From NCBI RefSeq assembly GCF_003418935.1, contig NZ_QVMT01000012.1, positions 62,001-126,000 of the forward strand: a stretch of 64,000 nucleotides of DNA. The letters are read 5' to 3'. The position numbers and the translations under genes were made by a program. The notes beneath the pieces are model-generated. The model did not search any database, was not told the origin of the DNA, and saw nothing but the letters and a program-made list of their open reading frames with translations. This DNA is from Emticicia sp. C21. Its GTDB lineage: Bacteria; Bacteroidota; Bacteroidia; Cytophagales; Spirosomataceae. Below, piece by piece: positions 36,801 through 44,840 of this stretch (position 1 is its first letter; every line of letters begins with the position of its first letter).

Positions 36801-37174
36801 TAAAAGGATATATCGGAAGAGCATTTGAAAGTTTTTTAGGCTATGTATTTAAAGGTAAAATGGATGACCTACAAATTTATAGAAATGCGTTATCACCAGG
36901 ACAGGTACAGGCTTTATATAAAAACAGTACAAATAATTCTAACGCATGTTTCGATGCAGCCAAATTTACTTGTCTAGCCGATATTACTTATAACTCAATG
37001 TTAGAAGGGAAACAAGTATTATCGGTTAAAAATCAAATAACCGGAAGTAGTACTATTCAGACAGGTGCAAATATTTATTTTGATGCCAAAAACTCAATTT
37101 TACTTACACCAGGCTTTAAAACAGAAGCTAATACTATATTCACAGCTAAACCGGGCGAAGGTTGTATTGATTAA
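30830..37174 (+). CDS. Giant secreted adhesin-like protein with LamG and Ig-like repeats
   Basis: 2114 residues. After a PPC/CUB-like N-terminal domain (about 1-150) come four LamG/concanavalin-like domains (about 251-451, 643-845, 1388-1627, 1813-2034; each opens C-x-FNG-x-D-KG and ends KGK-DD-KIY). Between them are six Ig-like repeats of the PWTYKINNGTSQTTSTNPL type and five of the ELSDASGNFTSPTTIGTG type. The C-terminus (GSSTIQTGANIYFDAKNSI) resembles the 3-coathanger stack domain. No clear T9SS sorting domain. It has no signal peptide of its own; one lies just upstream in a disrupted position. Probably an adhesin or glycan-binding protein. Repeat DNA is nearly identical near 34.0-34.9 kb. 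Confidence 0.8.
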   Translation: MVTDANYRVGCSLFTDPNNYATGSSFSYSAPVNNNSYLTGPNGANYDCLYSVPNQAWFVITVNTGGNLSFNFSNTNDYDVDAAIWGPISNNDMANACAATLNTPISCDFDGTRPDLYISNAQAGQKYVMVVSNYSNANTTININQPTGGNVTYAMVNLPNCTIIPTATLSGTSTTITEGQPVTLNLSFTGSAPWNYTLSDGTMGTAYASPVNINVYPTASQTFTINSVSNLCGTNSGTGSVGISVLRNILMKSCFPLDGNATDSKGINNGTLQNGVLTTSNRNSEANKALQFDGINDYVSIPTNQLNNTTFSVAAWVKLDELPTSVNTEKVILSLGGTSDDHYLGVEYYNGAPSWKFFSNDSKVYSTAIVNNDWHLLVAVRTGGVLKLYIDGVLTGSTFASGTATYSSPLSGRIGSSIAGSKFLKGKVDDIKIFNGSLIDPEILLLQNSVDCNDVIQDSYISIQSVSTYLICTNSPFIVRGITNNLTIETGTSFVAELSDESGNFSNPTVIGSSEFLPLTVTIPNTVTGGSHKLRIRYGSIISINTFDIFVNKSATYNITGTTAINDGQSANISLNFTGTGPWNYVLSTGLSGAATTSPWVIPVTPDQSTTYTVVSVQNVCSNAAPDGNTSATITVNFTKQNVTCLPFNGNASDQKANNTTTVIGALLTENRYGQTNSAFSFNGTSNYIEYTTNLLRKREYTMSAWVLANNISGGTQYVLSQGEAGTYTFQGLALTNSGWEFISYSNGGAYTATSTTNWAANQWVHLTAVRTYQQLRLYVNGNLVATTYSLDNIPFKTSDIGRIGANSSNLGNYFNGKIDDVRLYKGALNDEEVYALYANTGNCPTIENSPIILVKSLSPTTVCAGNTISVDYASSSISPTVGSPLKVQLSDQNGSFANPTVIGSGISSPITATIPINAPSSSLYKVRIVSSGGSPLTSITTATLNVSGALPTATISGGGNIPYGGSTNLTITFTGTSPWTYAINNGSSQITSTNPLTISVSPTSTTTYAVTSISNSCGIGTVSGSATITVAPNIILGSIANSFCYGQSFDVSFTPNYTPVSSFKVELSNAIGSFASPVTIGTGTSSPISVIIPANTADGTGYKIRIVTTSPAYTSPESASLTIIGKATAAISGTTTINYGQSANLTVTFGGTGPWTYKINNGTSQTTSTNPLTVQVSPTSTTTYNVTSVSNSCGNGTVSGSVVVTVNPNIILGNIASSFCFGQTFAVPFTANYTPSPNFKAELSDASGNFTSPTTIGTGTSSPISVTIPANTPGGTAYKIRIVTTSPAYTSPEFTNLTVIAKPTATISGTTTIKKEQSATLTVNFTGSGPWTYKINNGVNQTTSINPLSLTVSPTSTITYTVTSISNACGSGTASGSAVVTVTNEPYLVSCYLFNGDLNDSKGNNHGTKGSGVSFTTDRFNNPNSAILMNGNYQNSYVDIPLDELINGSAYTFSLWFNASEHAAYDINGNNWGRNIFTVMPELPPGESVNYNYGKSQSISLKNTFPGEEQARSALYYGTVCNVNNSQCFTPFNTPTDIITLNTWYHIVVTRENNVVKLYRNGTLLKTISVIAFNSNLGSLRGYIGKSLEDEGIGDGFKGKFDDLKIYRRALNASQISALYNQTNCDDIVDISFVNLLSVSTSTMCKGQNVSIQYSSQKITGSITAELSDANGSFASPIVIGSGTTSPIVAQIPANQELGTGYKIRLVLSDNVAVISNFSQALSVNSTSTAILMGNATINEGQSANLTINFTGSAPWTYKINNGTSQTTSTSSLTLNVTPIVTTTYTITSLSNTCGNGTASGSAPVTVLNIPFLISCYSFNGNMTDGKGNNNGTLFGASYTTDRFNKPNSALSFEGSGSNYGEIPLDELSNLSAYTFSIWINVPIHDAYENGRNIFVVMPPYGAPEPELYRGKTESLILRTNMGASQSAIYYGTAAGDYQHLIDGNTPITAIDTWYNLVITKQNNIIKLYSNGILLKTISYTSGNLNVSNLKGYIGRAFESFLGYVFKGKMDDLQIYRNALSPGQVQALYKNSTNNSNACFDAAKFTCLADITYNSMLEGKQVLSVKNQITGSSTIQTGANIYFDAKNSILLTPGFKTEANTIFTAKPGEGCID

Positions 37175-37224
37175 TTAAGTGTGTCTTTCTTCACTAAAAA
37201 TATTAAAGTGAGCATGTTTTTATT

Positions 37225-37266
37225 GGATGGTTTATGTTTTATTTGATAATAAAATCTAAACCATCC
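37225..37266 (+). promoter_or_regulatory. Hairpin ending four bases before the NRAMP-like start codon
   Basis: GGATGGTTTA (37225-37234) and TAAACCATCC (37257-37266) form a perfect 10-base outer stem that extends inward (GTTTTATT with AATAAAAT) to about 19 pairs with two mismatches. It covers the ribosome-binding region of the next gene, whose ATG is at 37271. It lacks a following T tract, so it looks more like a translational control structure than a terminator. Confidence 0.5.
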
Positions 37267-37270
37267 TCTC

Positions 37271-38437
37271 ATGACAAAAAACAACTACAAAGGAGCCATT
37301 ACAGGTGCCGCTTTTCTTATGGCGACCTCTGCTATAGGGCCTGGATTTCTTACACAAACTACAGTCTTTACAGGTCAACTATTCGCAAGTTTTGGTTTTG
37401 TTATTGTATTATCGATTCTATTAGATATTGCCGCACAATTGAATATCTGGCGGGTAGTGGCCGTAAGCAATAAAAGAGCACAGGATTTAGCTAATGATTT
37501 AATTCCGGGGCTTGGCTATGTATTAGCTTTTTTGATTGTAATCGGAGGTTTAGCTTTTAATATCGGTAATGTAGCAGGAGCTGGTTTAGGATTTGAGGTA
37601 CTTTTTGGGATAGATGTAAAAATAGGAGCGATAATCAGTGCTATTATTGCTGTTGGGATATTTCTATCAAAAGAAGCAGGAAAAGTGATGGATAATTTTG
37701 CCAAAATCCTGGGCTTTGTGATGATAATCTTGATTTTGTATGTAGTATTTGTAGCTCAACCCCCTTTTTTTGATGCGATACATCACACCATTATTCCTCA
37801 AAAATTTGATGCCTTGGCTACCATTACCTTAGTTGGAGGGACAGTAGGCGGATATATTACTTTTGCAGGAGTACATCGCTTAATTGATGCAGGCGTAGGT
37901 GGCCAGGAAAACCTGCCTCAGATTAACAAAAGTGCTACCACTGGTATTCTGGTAACGGCCATAGTACGCTATTTGCTCTTTTTAGCATCTTTAGGGGTAG
38001 TTGTTGCAGGTTTTAGTTTAAATAAAGATAATCCGGCGGCTTCTGTATTTCAGCAGGCAGCAGGAAATATAGGCTATAAGATTTTTGGTATAGTCATCTG
38101 GTGTGCGGCTATCACTTCGGTAGTTGGAGCTGCCTATACTTCAGTTTCTTTCTTTCGCACTTTTCACCCTGTCTTCGAAAAATTTCATAAGCAAATTATT
38201 ATTGGCTTCATTGTTTTTTCAACCGTTGTTTTTGTTTCTGTGGGTAATCCGGTCAGGATTTTAGTTTGGGTGGGTACGCTTAACGGCTTTATTTTACCTG
38301 TGGGGCTGGCAATTATTTTACTAGCAAGCACAAAAACAAGATTAATGGGTGCTTATAAACATTCAATCTTTCTTCAAATAATCGGCTGGATAGTGGTGTT
38401 GGCTATGCTTGGAATGGCAATTAAGGCTTTCATTTAG
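37271..38437 (+). CDS. NRAMP-like transporter of the YcsG type
   Basis: 388 residues with about eleven transmembrane helices. It opens AAFLMATSAIGPGFLTQTTV, the first-helix signature of YcsG-type members of the NRAMP superfamily. The canonical metal-binding DPGN of MntH is replaced by GPGFLTQ, and the sixth-helix region reads GGTVGGYITFAGVHRL instead of the usual MPHNL-like motif. Related genes in other bacteria sit beside 5-oxoprolinase (pxpABC) genes, so the substrate may not be Mn or Fe; no pxp genes are here. A hairpin overlaps its initiation region. Monocistronic. Confidence 0.82.
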   Translation: MTKNNYKGAITGAAFLMATSAIGPGFLTQTTVFTGQLFASFGFVIVLSILLDIAAQLNIWRVVAVSNKRAQDLANDLIPGLGYVLAFLIVIGGLAFNIGNVAGAGLGFEVLFGIDVKIGAIISAIIAVGIFLSKEAGKVMDNFAKILGFVMIILILYVVFVAQPPFFDAIHHTIIPQKFDALATITLVGGTVGGYITFAGVHRLIDAGVGGQENLPQINKSATTGILVTAIVRYLLFLASLGVVVAGFSLNKDNPAASVFQQAAGNIGYKIFGIVIWCAAITSVVGAAYTSVSFFRTFHPVFEKFHKQIIIGFIVFSTVVFVSVGNPVRILVWVGTLNGFILPVGLAIILLASTKTRLMGAYKHSIFLQIIGWIVVLAMLGMAIKAFI

Positions 38438-38487
38438 ATAGATAAAAGTAAGGGTGAGAAAATTTCTATTTAATAATTTGGTTTATT

Positions 38488-38505
38488 TTATAAACTACTT
38501 TATAA
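38488..38505. promoter_or_regulatory. 18-bp operator, site 1 (upstream of membrane protein/regulator pair)
   Basis: TTATAAACTACTTTATAA, an inverted repeat with TTATAAA and TTTATAA arms, 26 bases before the ATG at 38532. The identical 18 bases recur at 39418-39435. Likely binding site of the winged-helix protein encoded in between. Confidence 0.65.
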
Positions 38506-38531
38506 TTGTGAAAGAATTTATCAATTTTACA

Positions 38532-39113
38532 ATGGAGGAAAAACCAATTACCCGGAATGAAAGTCTGCTCATCATCGAAAGTATGATTGAGACAACCAAA
38601 AAGAAAATAACAAAATTGGATAGTTATTACTCGCTTATGTGGGGTTATCTAGTCTTAATTGCCAGTTTTCTGAACTATTATTTACTTAGCACAGGCTATG
38701 GCAATCAATCCTATCTGGCATGGTGCCTGATGATTGTGGGAGCAGTAGCAAGTCTTGCTTTGGGGCTTAAACAAAAAAAAAGCCAGAAAATATCTACCTA
38801 CTTTGATAAAGTACTGATATTCCTATGGTCAGGTTTTATGATTTGCATTTTAATTCTGATTTTGAATATGCAATTCATCAATTTCCAGATTATCCCGTTA
38901 ATTTTGCTGCTATATGGCATTGCATTATTTGTTAATGGAGGAATACTAAAATTTACGCCGCAGATTATAGGAGCTATAGTTGCCTGGATAGGTTGCTTCA
39001 TTGCTTTTAGGGTAGAAATGAAAGAGCAGCTATTGGTTACAGCAGCCGTTGTAGTGATTGCCTATATTATACCAGGGCATATTTTGTTTAATAAGGCACA
39101 GAAAAATGTTTAA
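38532..39113 (+). CDS. Five- or six-helix membrane protein coupled to a winged-helix regulator
   Basis: 193 residues from ATG at 38532; longer starts would run through the operator, so I reject them. A short charged N-terminus (MEEKPITRNESLLIIESMIE) precedes about six hydrophobic helices. The protein is not of a family I can name, but such membrane proteins are often co-transcribed with small winged-helix regulators in Bacteroidota. Its stop overlaps the start of the regulator gene by eight bases, indicating coupled translation. It may act as a sensor or anti-regulator; that is inference. Confidence 0.65.
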   Translation: MEEKPITRNESLLIIESMIETTKKKITKLDSYYSLMWGYLVLIASFLNYYLLSTGYGNQSYLAWCLMIVGAVASLALGLKQKKSQKISTYFDKVLIFLWSGFMICILILILNMQFINFQIIPLILLLYGIALFVNGGILKFTPQIIGAIVAWIGCFIAFRVEMKEQLLVTAAVVVIAYIIPGHILFNKAQKNV

Positions 39114-39393
39114 CGATTTAGATCCTCTCATTCATTCACAATTACGCTTAGCTATTATGTCTATCCTTGTCGGGGTTGAGCAAGCTGAATTTGTGTATCT
39201 GAAAGAAAAAACCAATGCAACCTCAGGAAATCTGAGCGTTCAATTAGAAAAATTGCAACAAGCTAATTATATCAGTATCGAAAAAACATTCAAAGGGAAA
39301 TATCCTCTTACTATCTGCAGGATAACTACTCAAGGTGGAGAGGCTTTCAGTAGATATGTAAAAGACTTACAAGCTTATTTAAGAAATACCTAA
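39106..39393 (+). CDS. Winged-helix transcriptional regulator (MarR/ArsR-like fold)
   Basis: 95 residues from ATG at 39106, which overlaps the upstream stop. A single winged-helix domain: LIHSQLRLAIMSILVGVEQ, FVYLKEKTNATSGNLSVQLEKL as the recognition region, then YISIEKTF and the wing KGKYPLTICRITTQGGEAF. This is the DUF/HTH_34-type transcriptional regulator seen in Bacteroidota. It is encoded between two identical 18-bp palindromes, one before its own operon and one before the next gene, so it probably autoregulates and controls the gene at 39438. Ligand unknown. Confidence 0.85.
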   Translation: MFNDLDPLIHSQLRLAIMSILVGVEQAEFVYLKEKTNATSGNLSVQLEKLQQANYISIEKTFKGKYPLTICRITTQGGEAFSRYVKDLQAYLRNT

Positions 39394-39417
39394 ATTTTTT
39401 TACAAATAAAGTTTACA

Positions 39418-39435
39418 TTATAAACTACTTTATAA
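39418..39435. promoter_or_regulatory. 18-bp operator, site 2 (upstream of secreted lipocalin-like gene)
   Basis: TTATAAACTACTTTATAA, identical to site 1, ending two bases before the ATG at 39438. Bound protein here would block initiation of that gene. Confidence 0.65.
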
Positions 39436-39437
39436 AA

Positions 39438-39980
39438 ATGAAGAATTATCTTGATTATTTGTTATTACTATTTTTATTATGTGTAGGTTTTACACCAATG
39501 GCACAACCTACTTTGAAACCAAGCCCAAAATTGCTGGAAGCAATGAATAAAACCTATTTTTTGGTGGGAAAGTGGAAAGGCACTGGGTGGATTCAGTTTG
39601 GCCCTAAAAAGAACAATTTTATCCAGACAGAAGATGTCTCTTTAAAAGCCAATAATACAGTCGTTCAGATTGAAGGCAGGGGAGTAGCCGCTGAAGATAC
39701 CAGTATAGTAATTCATCAAGCATATGCTACTGTCTCTTATGATTTGTATAATAACAAGTACCTGATGCGAGCCATCAGAGGAGATGGTGGGCATGTAGAT
39801 GCAGATTTTAACGTTTTAGCTGATGGAGCGATTGAATGGAAATTTAAAAACCCGCAGGCAGGGGAGATTAAGTATACGATTCGATTAATAGACAATAAAT
39901 GGGTTGAAAAAGGAGAAATTAGTAGAGATGGTCAAAGCTGGATGCAATTCTTTGAAATGTCATTAGCTAAAGTTAAATAG
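39438..39980 (+). CDS. Secreted DUF1579/lipocalin-like protein under the 18-bp operator
   Basis: 180 residues. A signal peptide (LLLLFLLCVGFTPMAQ) precedes a beta-barrel-like domain: LVGKWKGTGWIQF, VVQIEGRGVAAED, ATVSYDLYNNKYLMRAI, GAIEWKFKNPQAGEIKYTI and WVEKGEISRDGQSWMQFFEM. This strand pattern is typical of the DUF1579 and related small barrels. Operator site 2 ends two bases upstream, linking it to the winged-helix regulator. It may bind a small hydrophobic ligand or buffer a stress; function not known. Confidence 0.7.
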   Translation: MKNYLDYLLLLFLLCVGFTPMAQPTLKPSPKLLEAMNKTYFLVGKWKGTGWIQFGPKKNNFIQTEDVSLKANNTVVQIEGRGVAAEDTSIVIHQAYATVSYDLYNNKYLMRAIRGDGGHVDADFNVLADGAIEWKFKNPQAGEIKYTIRLIDNKWVEKGEISRDGQSWMQFFEMSLAKVK

Positions 39981-40077
39981 CTCACTTTAAATTTTTCAGT
40001 TTTTTTACAATCAATCTCCCCTGCGTATAGGTTTTTATTGTATTTTTGCAGCGTTGAAACTTAAAACTCAGACTAAT

Positions 40078-40197
40078 ATGTTCGGTTATCAATATCCTAC
40101 TTGGGTTGCTATCTTATTTTTTGTTGTTTTATTAGTTATTTCTTTTGCCGTTGGTAAATGGTTAGTTAAAAAAGACAGAAATTACGATGGACTTTGA
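40078..40197 (+). CDS. 39-residue single-helix membrane protein
   Basis: Sequence begins MFGYQYPTWVAILFFVVLL and has one transmembrane helix (VAILFFVVLLVISFAVGKWLV) with a charged cytoplasmic tail (KKDRNYDG). A promoter-like TATTTTTG stands at 40041-40048, about 30 bases upstream, and a hairpin follows the stop. The size and position, with its own promoter and terminator, suggest a real small gene. Family unknown; no motif beyond the helix. Confidence 0.55.
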   Translation: MFGYQYPTWVAILFFVVLLVISFAVGKWLVKKDRNYDGL

Positions 40198-40217
40198 GCC
40201 CAAAAGTTATAGGTAAG

Positions 40218-40251
40218 TATCAATAAGTAGTCAGAAGATTGCTTATTGATA
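40218..40251. terminator. Hairpin between the 39-codon gene and the rhodanese gene
   Basis: TATCAATAAG (40218-40227) pairs with CTTATTGATA (40242-40251), loop 14 bases. It lies between the convergent small gene and rhodanese gene, so it could serve both. Confidence 0.6.
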
Positions 40252-40255
40252 TTTA

Positions 40256-40540
40256 TCAGAAAATCCCTTCCTCTAAGTGTAATATTTCTTTGTTTGGTAA
40301 CTTTTTTGTGAGTAGACGTGCCACAATACTACTTCTTGTACCATTCGAGCAAGCAACAATAATCGTATCATAGTTACTTAGCTCTCCAAGTCTTTCAGTA
40401 ATCTCATGTGGCGGGATATTTATACCCCCGATATTAAAATCAGCAAATTCCCATACTTCCCGTACATCTAATAGCAACGTTTTAGGTTTGGTAAGAGCAG
40501 CTTCGAGGTCTTGCTGTGATATTTCAGTGAAGTCAGACAA
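40256..40540 (-). CDS. Single-domain rhodanese-like sulfurtransferase
   Basis: 94 residues, a complete single rhodanese domain: LLLDVREVWEFADFNIGG near residue 25, then the active-site loop VACSNGTRS with the catalytic cysteine, and the closing LHLEEGIF. The loop is six residues as in sulfurtransferases of the GlpE/PspE type. It probably carries persulfide sulfur in the cytoplasm; no signal peptide. A 13-base inverted repeat lies behind its start. It is not clearly in an operon with the ABC-F gene upstream. Confidence 0.88.
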   Translation of the reverse strand: MSDFTEISQQDLEAALTKPKTLLLDVREVWEFADFNIGGINIPPHEITERLGELSNYDTIIVACSNGTRSSIVARLLTKKLPNKEILHLEEGIF

Positions 40541-40574
40541 TTGATTAGTATTATTGAACTTTTGTATTTAAGGG

Positions 40575-40622
40575 AATCATATCTTAACCCAGATAAAGAA
40601 ATCGCAAGATTAAGATATGATT
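40575..40622. repeat. Perfect 13-base inverted repeat
   Basis: AATCATATCTTAA (40575-40587) and TTAAGATATGATT (40610-40622), loop 22 bases, followed by TTTATTATATAT. It lies between the rhodanese start and the ABC-F stop, so it could terminate the ABC-F transcript. Confidence 0.6.
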
Positions 40623-40647
40623 TTATTATATATGAGAATAACTAATA

Positions 40648-42267
<1,620 letters not shown>

Positions 42268-42342
42268 TTATATCAAAAGAATTTATAATGTCGATTATGA
42301 TTGGATTTATATGTAAAGAACAACAGCTATTTGCATAAAATT

Positions 42343-43023
42343 CTAAAGAATACCTTTATCGGCAAAGCTGTAATACCCGTTATCACCAAAAATCAGATGG
42401 TCAAGGATTGGAATATCTAATAGACGTCCAGCTTCTTTTACTCGTTTAGTCAGGTCTAAATCTGCCTGACTGGGTGTCAGATTTCCAGAGGGGTGATTGT
42501 GTACTAAAATAATGGCAGAGGCCAGATACTCAATAGCGCTCTTGAAAATTATCTTAGGGTCGGCTACTGTACCTGCTACGCCTCCTATACTTATCTGAAA
42601 TGGCCTGATTACCTCACTAGCACGGTTGAGCAATAAAACCCAGAATTGCTCATGTGATAAATCAAGCAAATATGGTCTCATCGCCTGATAAGCATCTCCT
42701 GACGAAGTTATTTTTGCTTTTTTTACTACCTCACTCTCTTTCCTTCTTCTGCCTAATTCAAGGGCTGCTGCTATTGAAATAGCCTTGGCGTCGCCAACTC
42801 CTTTAAATTTCATCAGGTCGTTTATACTTAGCCTGGCTAATTCGTTGAGATTATTGCCGACACTATGCAGGATGAGCTTTGATAAATCAACAGCTGATAA
42901 TTCTCTTGTGCCGGAACCAATCAGAATAGCGATTAATTCGGCATCAGAAAGGGCAGCTCTGCCTTTAAGCATTAGTTTTTCTCTAGGACGATCTTCTTCA
43001 GCCCAGGAAAGAATATTGTTCAT
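42343..43023 (-). CDS. radC: RadC family protein (JAB/MPN+ domain)
   Basis: 226 residues. N-terminal UPF0758 helix-hairpin-helix part (FKGVGDAKAISIAAALELGRR) and C-terminal JAMM zinc peptidase-like core: H-x-HPSG as ILVHNHPSGNLTPSQADLDLT, and DHLIFGDNGYYSFAD. RadC was once linked to DNA repair; its actual activity is uncertain. It stands alone between the ABC-F and rpsT genes. Confidence 0.95.
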   Translation of the reverse strand: MNNILSWAEEDRPREKLMLKGRAALSDAELIAILIGSGTRELSAVDLSKLILHSVGNNLNELARLSINDLMKFKGVGDAKAISIAAALELGRRRKESEVVKKAKITSSGDAYQAMRPYLLDLSHEQFWVLLLNRASEVIRPFQISIGGVAGTVADPKIIFKSAIEYLASAIILVHNHPSGNLTPSQADLDLTKRVKEAGRLLDIPILDHLIFGDNGYYSFADKGIL

Positions 43024-43121
43024 AAGTTTAGTAAGGTTGCAGCAATATATTTTTATACAATACTAAACAAAAAATGCCCACGGAGGCGTTTCCATGAGCA
43101 AAATATTGTATCACACACCGA

Positions 43122-43376
43122 TTATGCCAAAGCGGCTATGTGTTTCGCTAAACCAGATTTCAAGTTTGCTGCTTTGTTTTTGTGGATAACGTTTTTACGC
43201 GCTAATTTATCCAACATAGAAGCGGCTGATTTAAACAACTCTGTTGCTGCTACTTTATCTGTAAGAGCACGTAGTTTTCTAACAATAGTACGAGTTGTTT
43301 TGTGTTGGTAACGATTTCTCAAACGTTTTGCCTCGTTCGCTCTGATACGTTTTAATGCCGACTTATGATTTGCCAT
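43122..43376 (-). CDS. rpsT: 30S ribosomal protein S20
   Basis: 84 residues, highly basic: begins [20 protein letters not shown] and contains [13 protein letters not shown] and [19 protein letters not shown]-like C-terminal part. Binds 16S rRNA early in 30S assembly. A strong promoter lies about 50 bases upstream (see 43428-43457). Monocistronic, as usual for rpsT. Confidence 0.97.
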   Translation of the reverse strand: MANHKSALKRIRANEAKRLRNRYQHKTTRTIVRKLRALTDKVAATELFKSAASMLDKLARKNVIHKNKAANLKSGLAKHIAALA

Positions 43377-43427
43377 TTTATTTTAAAAAATTTGTCTGTT
43401 CTTTCTTTCGAATTCCAATTGAGGGTG

Positions 43428-43457
43428 CAAAAATAAGAATTTTCTTAATAACTACAA
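43428..43457 (-). promoter_or_regulatory. rpsT promoter
   Basis: On the minus strand TTG (43457-43455), a 19-base spacer, then TATTTTTG (43435-43428). This is a full match to the Bacteroidota housekeeping promoter. Confidence 0.75.
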
Positions 43458-43528
43458 AACAGAACTATAAAAATATAACAGTAAGTATCCGATTTTGTGT
43501 CTTTAAAATGCTCTTTATCTCTAAACAA

Positions 43529-43560
43529 GAAAAAAAGCACACAAAACGCGTGCTTTTTCT
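43529..43560 (-). terminator. Terminator after the Dabb-like gene
   Basis: On the minus strand AGAAAAAGCAC pairs with GTGCTTTTTTTCT around CGCGTTTTGT. It starts 29 bases past the stop at 43589 and has a T-rich 3' arm. Confidence 0.75.
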
Positions 43561-43588
43561 GAATATTCTTTGATGAACAGAAATAAAA

Positions 43589-43999
43589 TTATTTTATCTC
43601 TGAATTAATAACCAATACTTTTTCCCAATTAGCTTCATTTGATTTTTCAAATGCCTGATATTGGGCACTCTCACGGAATTTCGCTAATTCACTATCAGTT
43701 CTGAAAGTGAGATAGTGCATTACGTCATACTCTGCGTTTGAACCATTTGAAATGGTGTTACCAGCAGAATAATTAACTATTTCAGGAAGTTCGCGTTTCA
43801 AATCCTGAAATTGTTCCAAATGTTTTTTAATAGCCTCTACCGAAGTTCCTTCTTTGAACTTGTAGCAAACAATGCTTTGTTTCTGCGCTTTTGGTGGCGT
43901 ATAGGCTGAACCATAGGCTACCATTAAAAAAGCAAACACTCCCAGAGCTATTGCTGGCATTACATATCTTAATAACGATTTTTTCTGTGTATGACTCAT
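43589..43999 (-). CDS. Dabb (stress-responsive alpha/beta barrel) protein with N-terminal membrane anchor
   Basis: 136 residues. A hydrophobic helix (VMPAIALGVFAFLMVAYG, residues 13-30) without a clear cleavage site, then a Dabb ferredoxin-like domain: VCYKFKEGTSVEAIKKHLEQ, LPEIVNYSAGNTIS, YDVMHYLTFRTDSELAKFRES, YQAFEK. The domain normally dimerises. Membrane anchoring is a departure from the soluble form. Function unknown; some Dabb proteins respond to stress. Its start lies behind a 340-base region without genes. Confidence 0.7.
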   Translation of the reverse strand: MSHTQKKSLLRYVMPAIALGVFAFLMVAYGSAYTPPKAQKQSIVCYKFKEGTSVEAIKKHLEQFQDLKRELPEIVNYSAGNTISNGSNAEYDVMHYLTFRTDSELAKFRESAQYQAFEKSNEANWEKVLVINSEIK

Positions 44000-44348
44000 T
44001 TTGATTTTTCCGAATAATATTTTGTATTACACTGCAAATATAACTGAAATTATTTTAAATCATTGCACTTTTTCAAGAAAATATTTTATTGATTTTATAT
44101 TTTTCTGTTTTTGCAGAATAATATTCTGTTTTTGCGGGAAGTTTCGAAATTAATGAAAATGTGAACAAATAGTAAAAAAGGAAGAATAGGTTTAATTTTT
44201 AGAGGTTTTTGTTCAAAAAATAAAAACTCTCAAATATGAAGGTTTCAGATTTGAGAGTTTCAATATGAAAAATGTATTTTTTCTGATTTTAAGGATACAA
44301 AATCAGCTTTTTACGATTCCTTAATATAAAAAATAAAATTTTGTGCTT
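44000..44348. other. Intergenic region with a strong hairpin at 44224-44260
   Basis: No gene. A 17-base stem (AAACTCTCAAATATGAA with TTCAGATTTGAGAGTTT) with one mismatch and a GGT loop. Read leftward it is followed by TTTTATTTTTTG, so it is an intrinsic terminator for the minus-strand MetX-like pseudogene. The remaining AT-rich sequence holds the promoter of the Dabb-like gene. Confidence 0.65.
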
Positions 44349-44770
44349 TTATAAAAACGTTGCAATTGCTTTTTTAACTTTATCACTCTCGCAACCGGGG
44401 GCAAGATGCCCACAGTCGCCTGTTAACTCTACATAGTTGGTATTCAAAGCCTTAGCAAATTCCGAAGCCGTATGCGGATTCACCATTGCATCTCGTGTCG
44501 CAACTATTACCCATTACCCAAAGCATCTACTAAAATCAGGTAGAATTTGGTTGTATCCACCATTGTTCCGGCATTGCCTATCAAATTTTCACTTTTGCCG
44601 CCAAACCATGTTGGAAATAAGATGGCATTGCTTTTCTCAGCGTTTAATTGTCCGAAAGTACGATAACCCAATTTGCAATTTTGAATAGTTTTACCTCCTT
44701 GTGTTTTGAACTGACCCATGGAAGCAATTTTGAGGGTATTCTGGGCATAGATTTGAGTAGCAAAAAACAA
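44349..44770 (-). pseudogene. MetX-like homoserine acetyltransferase-family gene with large internal deletion
   Basis: The N-terminal part (ATG at 44770) has a signal-like start then KLGYRTFGQLN, AILFPTWFGGKSENLIG and FYLILVDALGNG, the start of the MetX-type alpha/beta hydrolase fold, ending at a stop at 44507. Directly after, in another frame, comes the family's C-terminus: VATRDAMVNPHTASEFAK, then LTGDCGHLAPGCE, which includes the catalytic His, to TAA at 44349. About 200 residues with the nucleophile are missing. The result is a deletion remnant. Confidence 0.85.
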
Positions 44771-44840
44771 AAGAGCAATAGAAATTTTTTCATTTAATGA
44801 AATAGATATAATATTAGGGGAATAATTAAAACTATTGCGA

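Noticed and set aside
36950-37174. Type IX secretion sorting domain at the C-terminus of the giant protein
   Set aside because: The end resembles the 3-coathanger stack pattern; the usual sorting-domain strands and final K/R-V are not visible.
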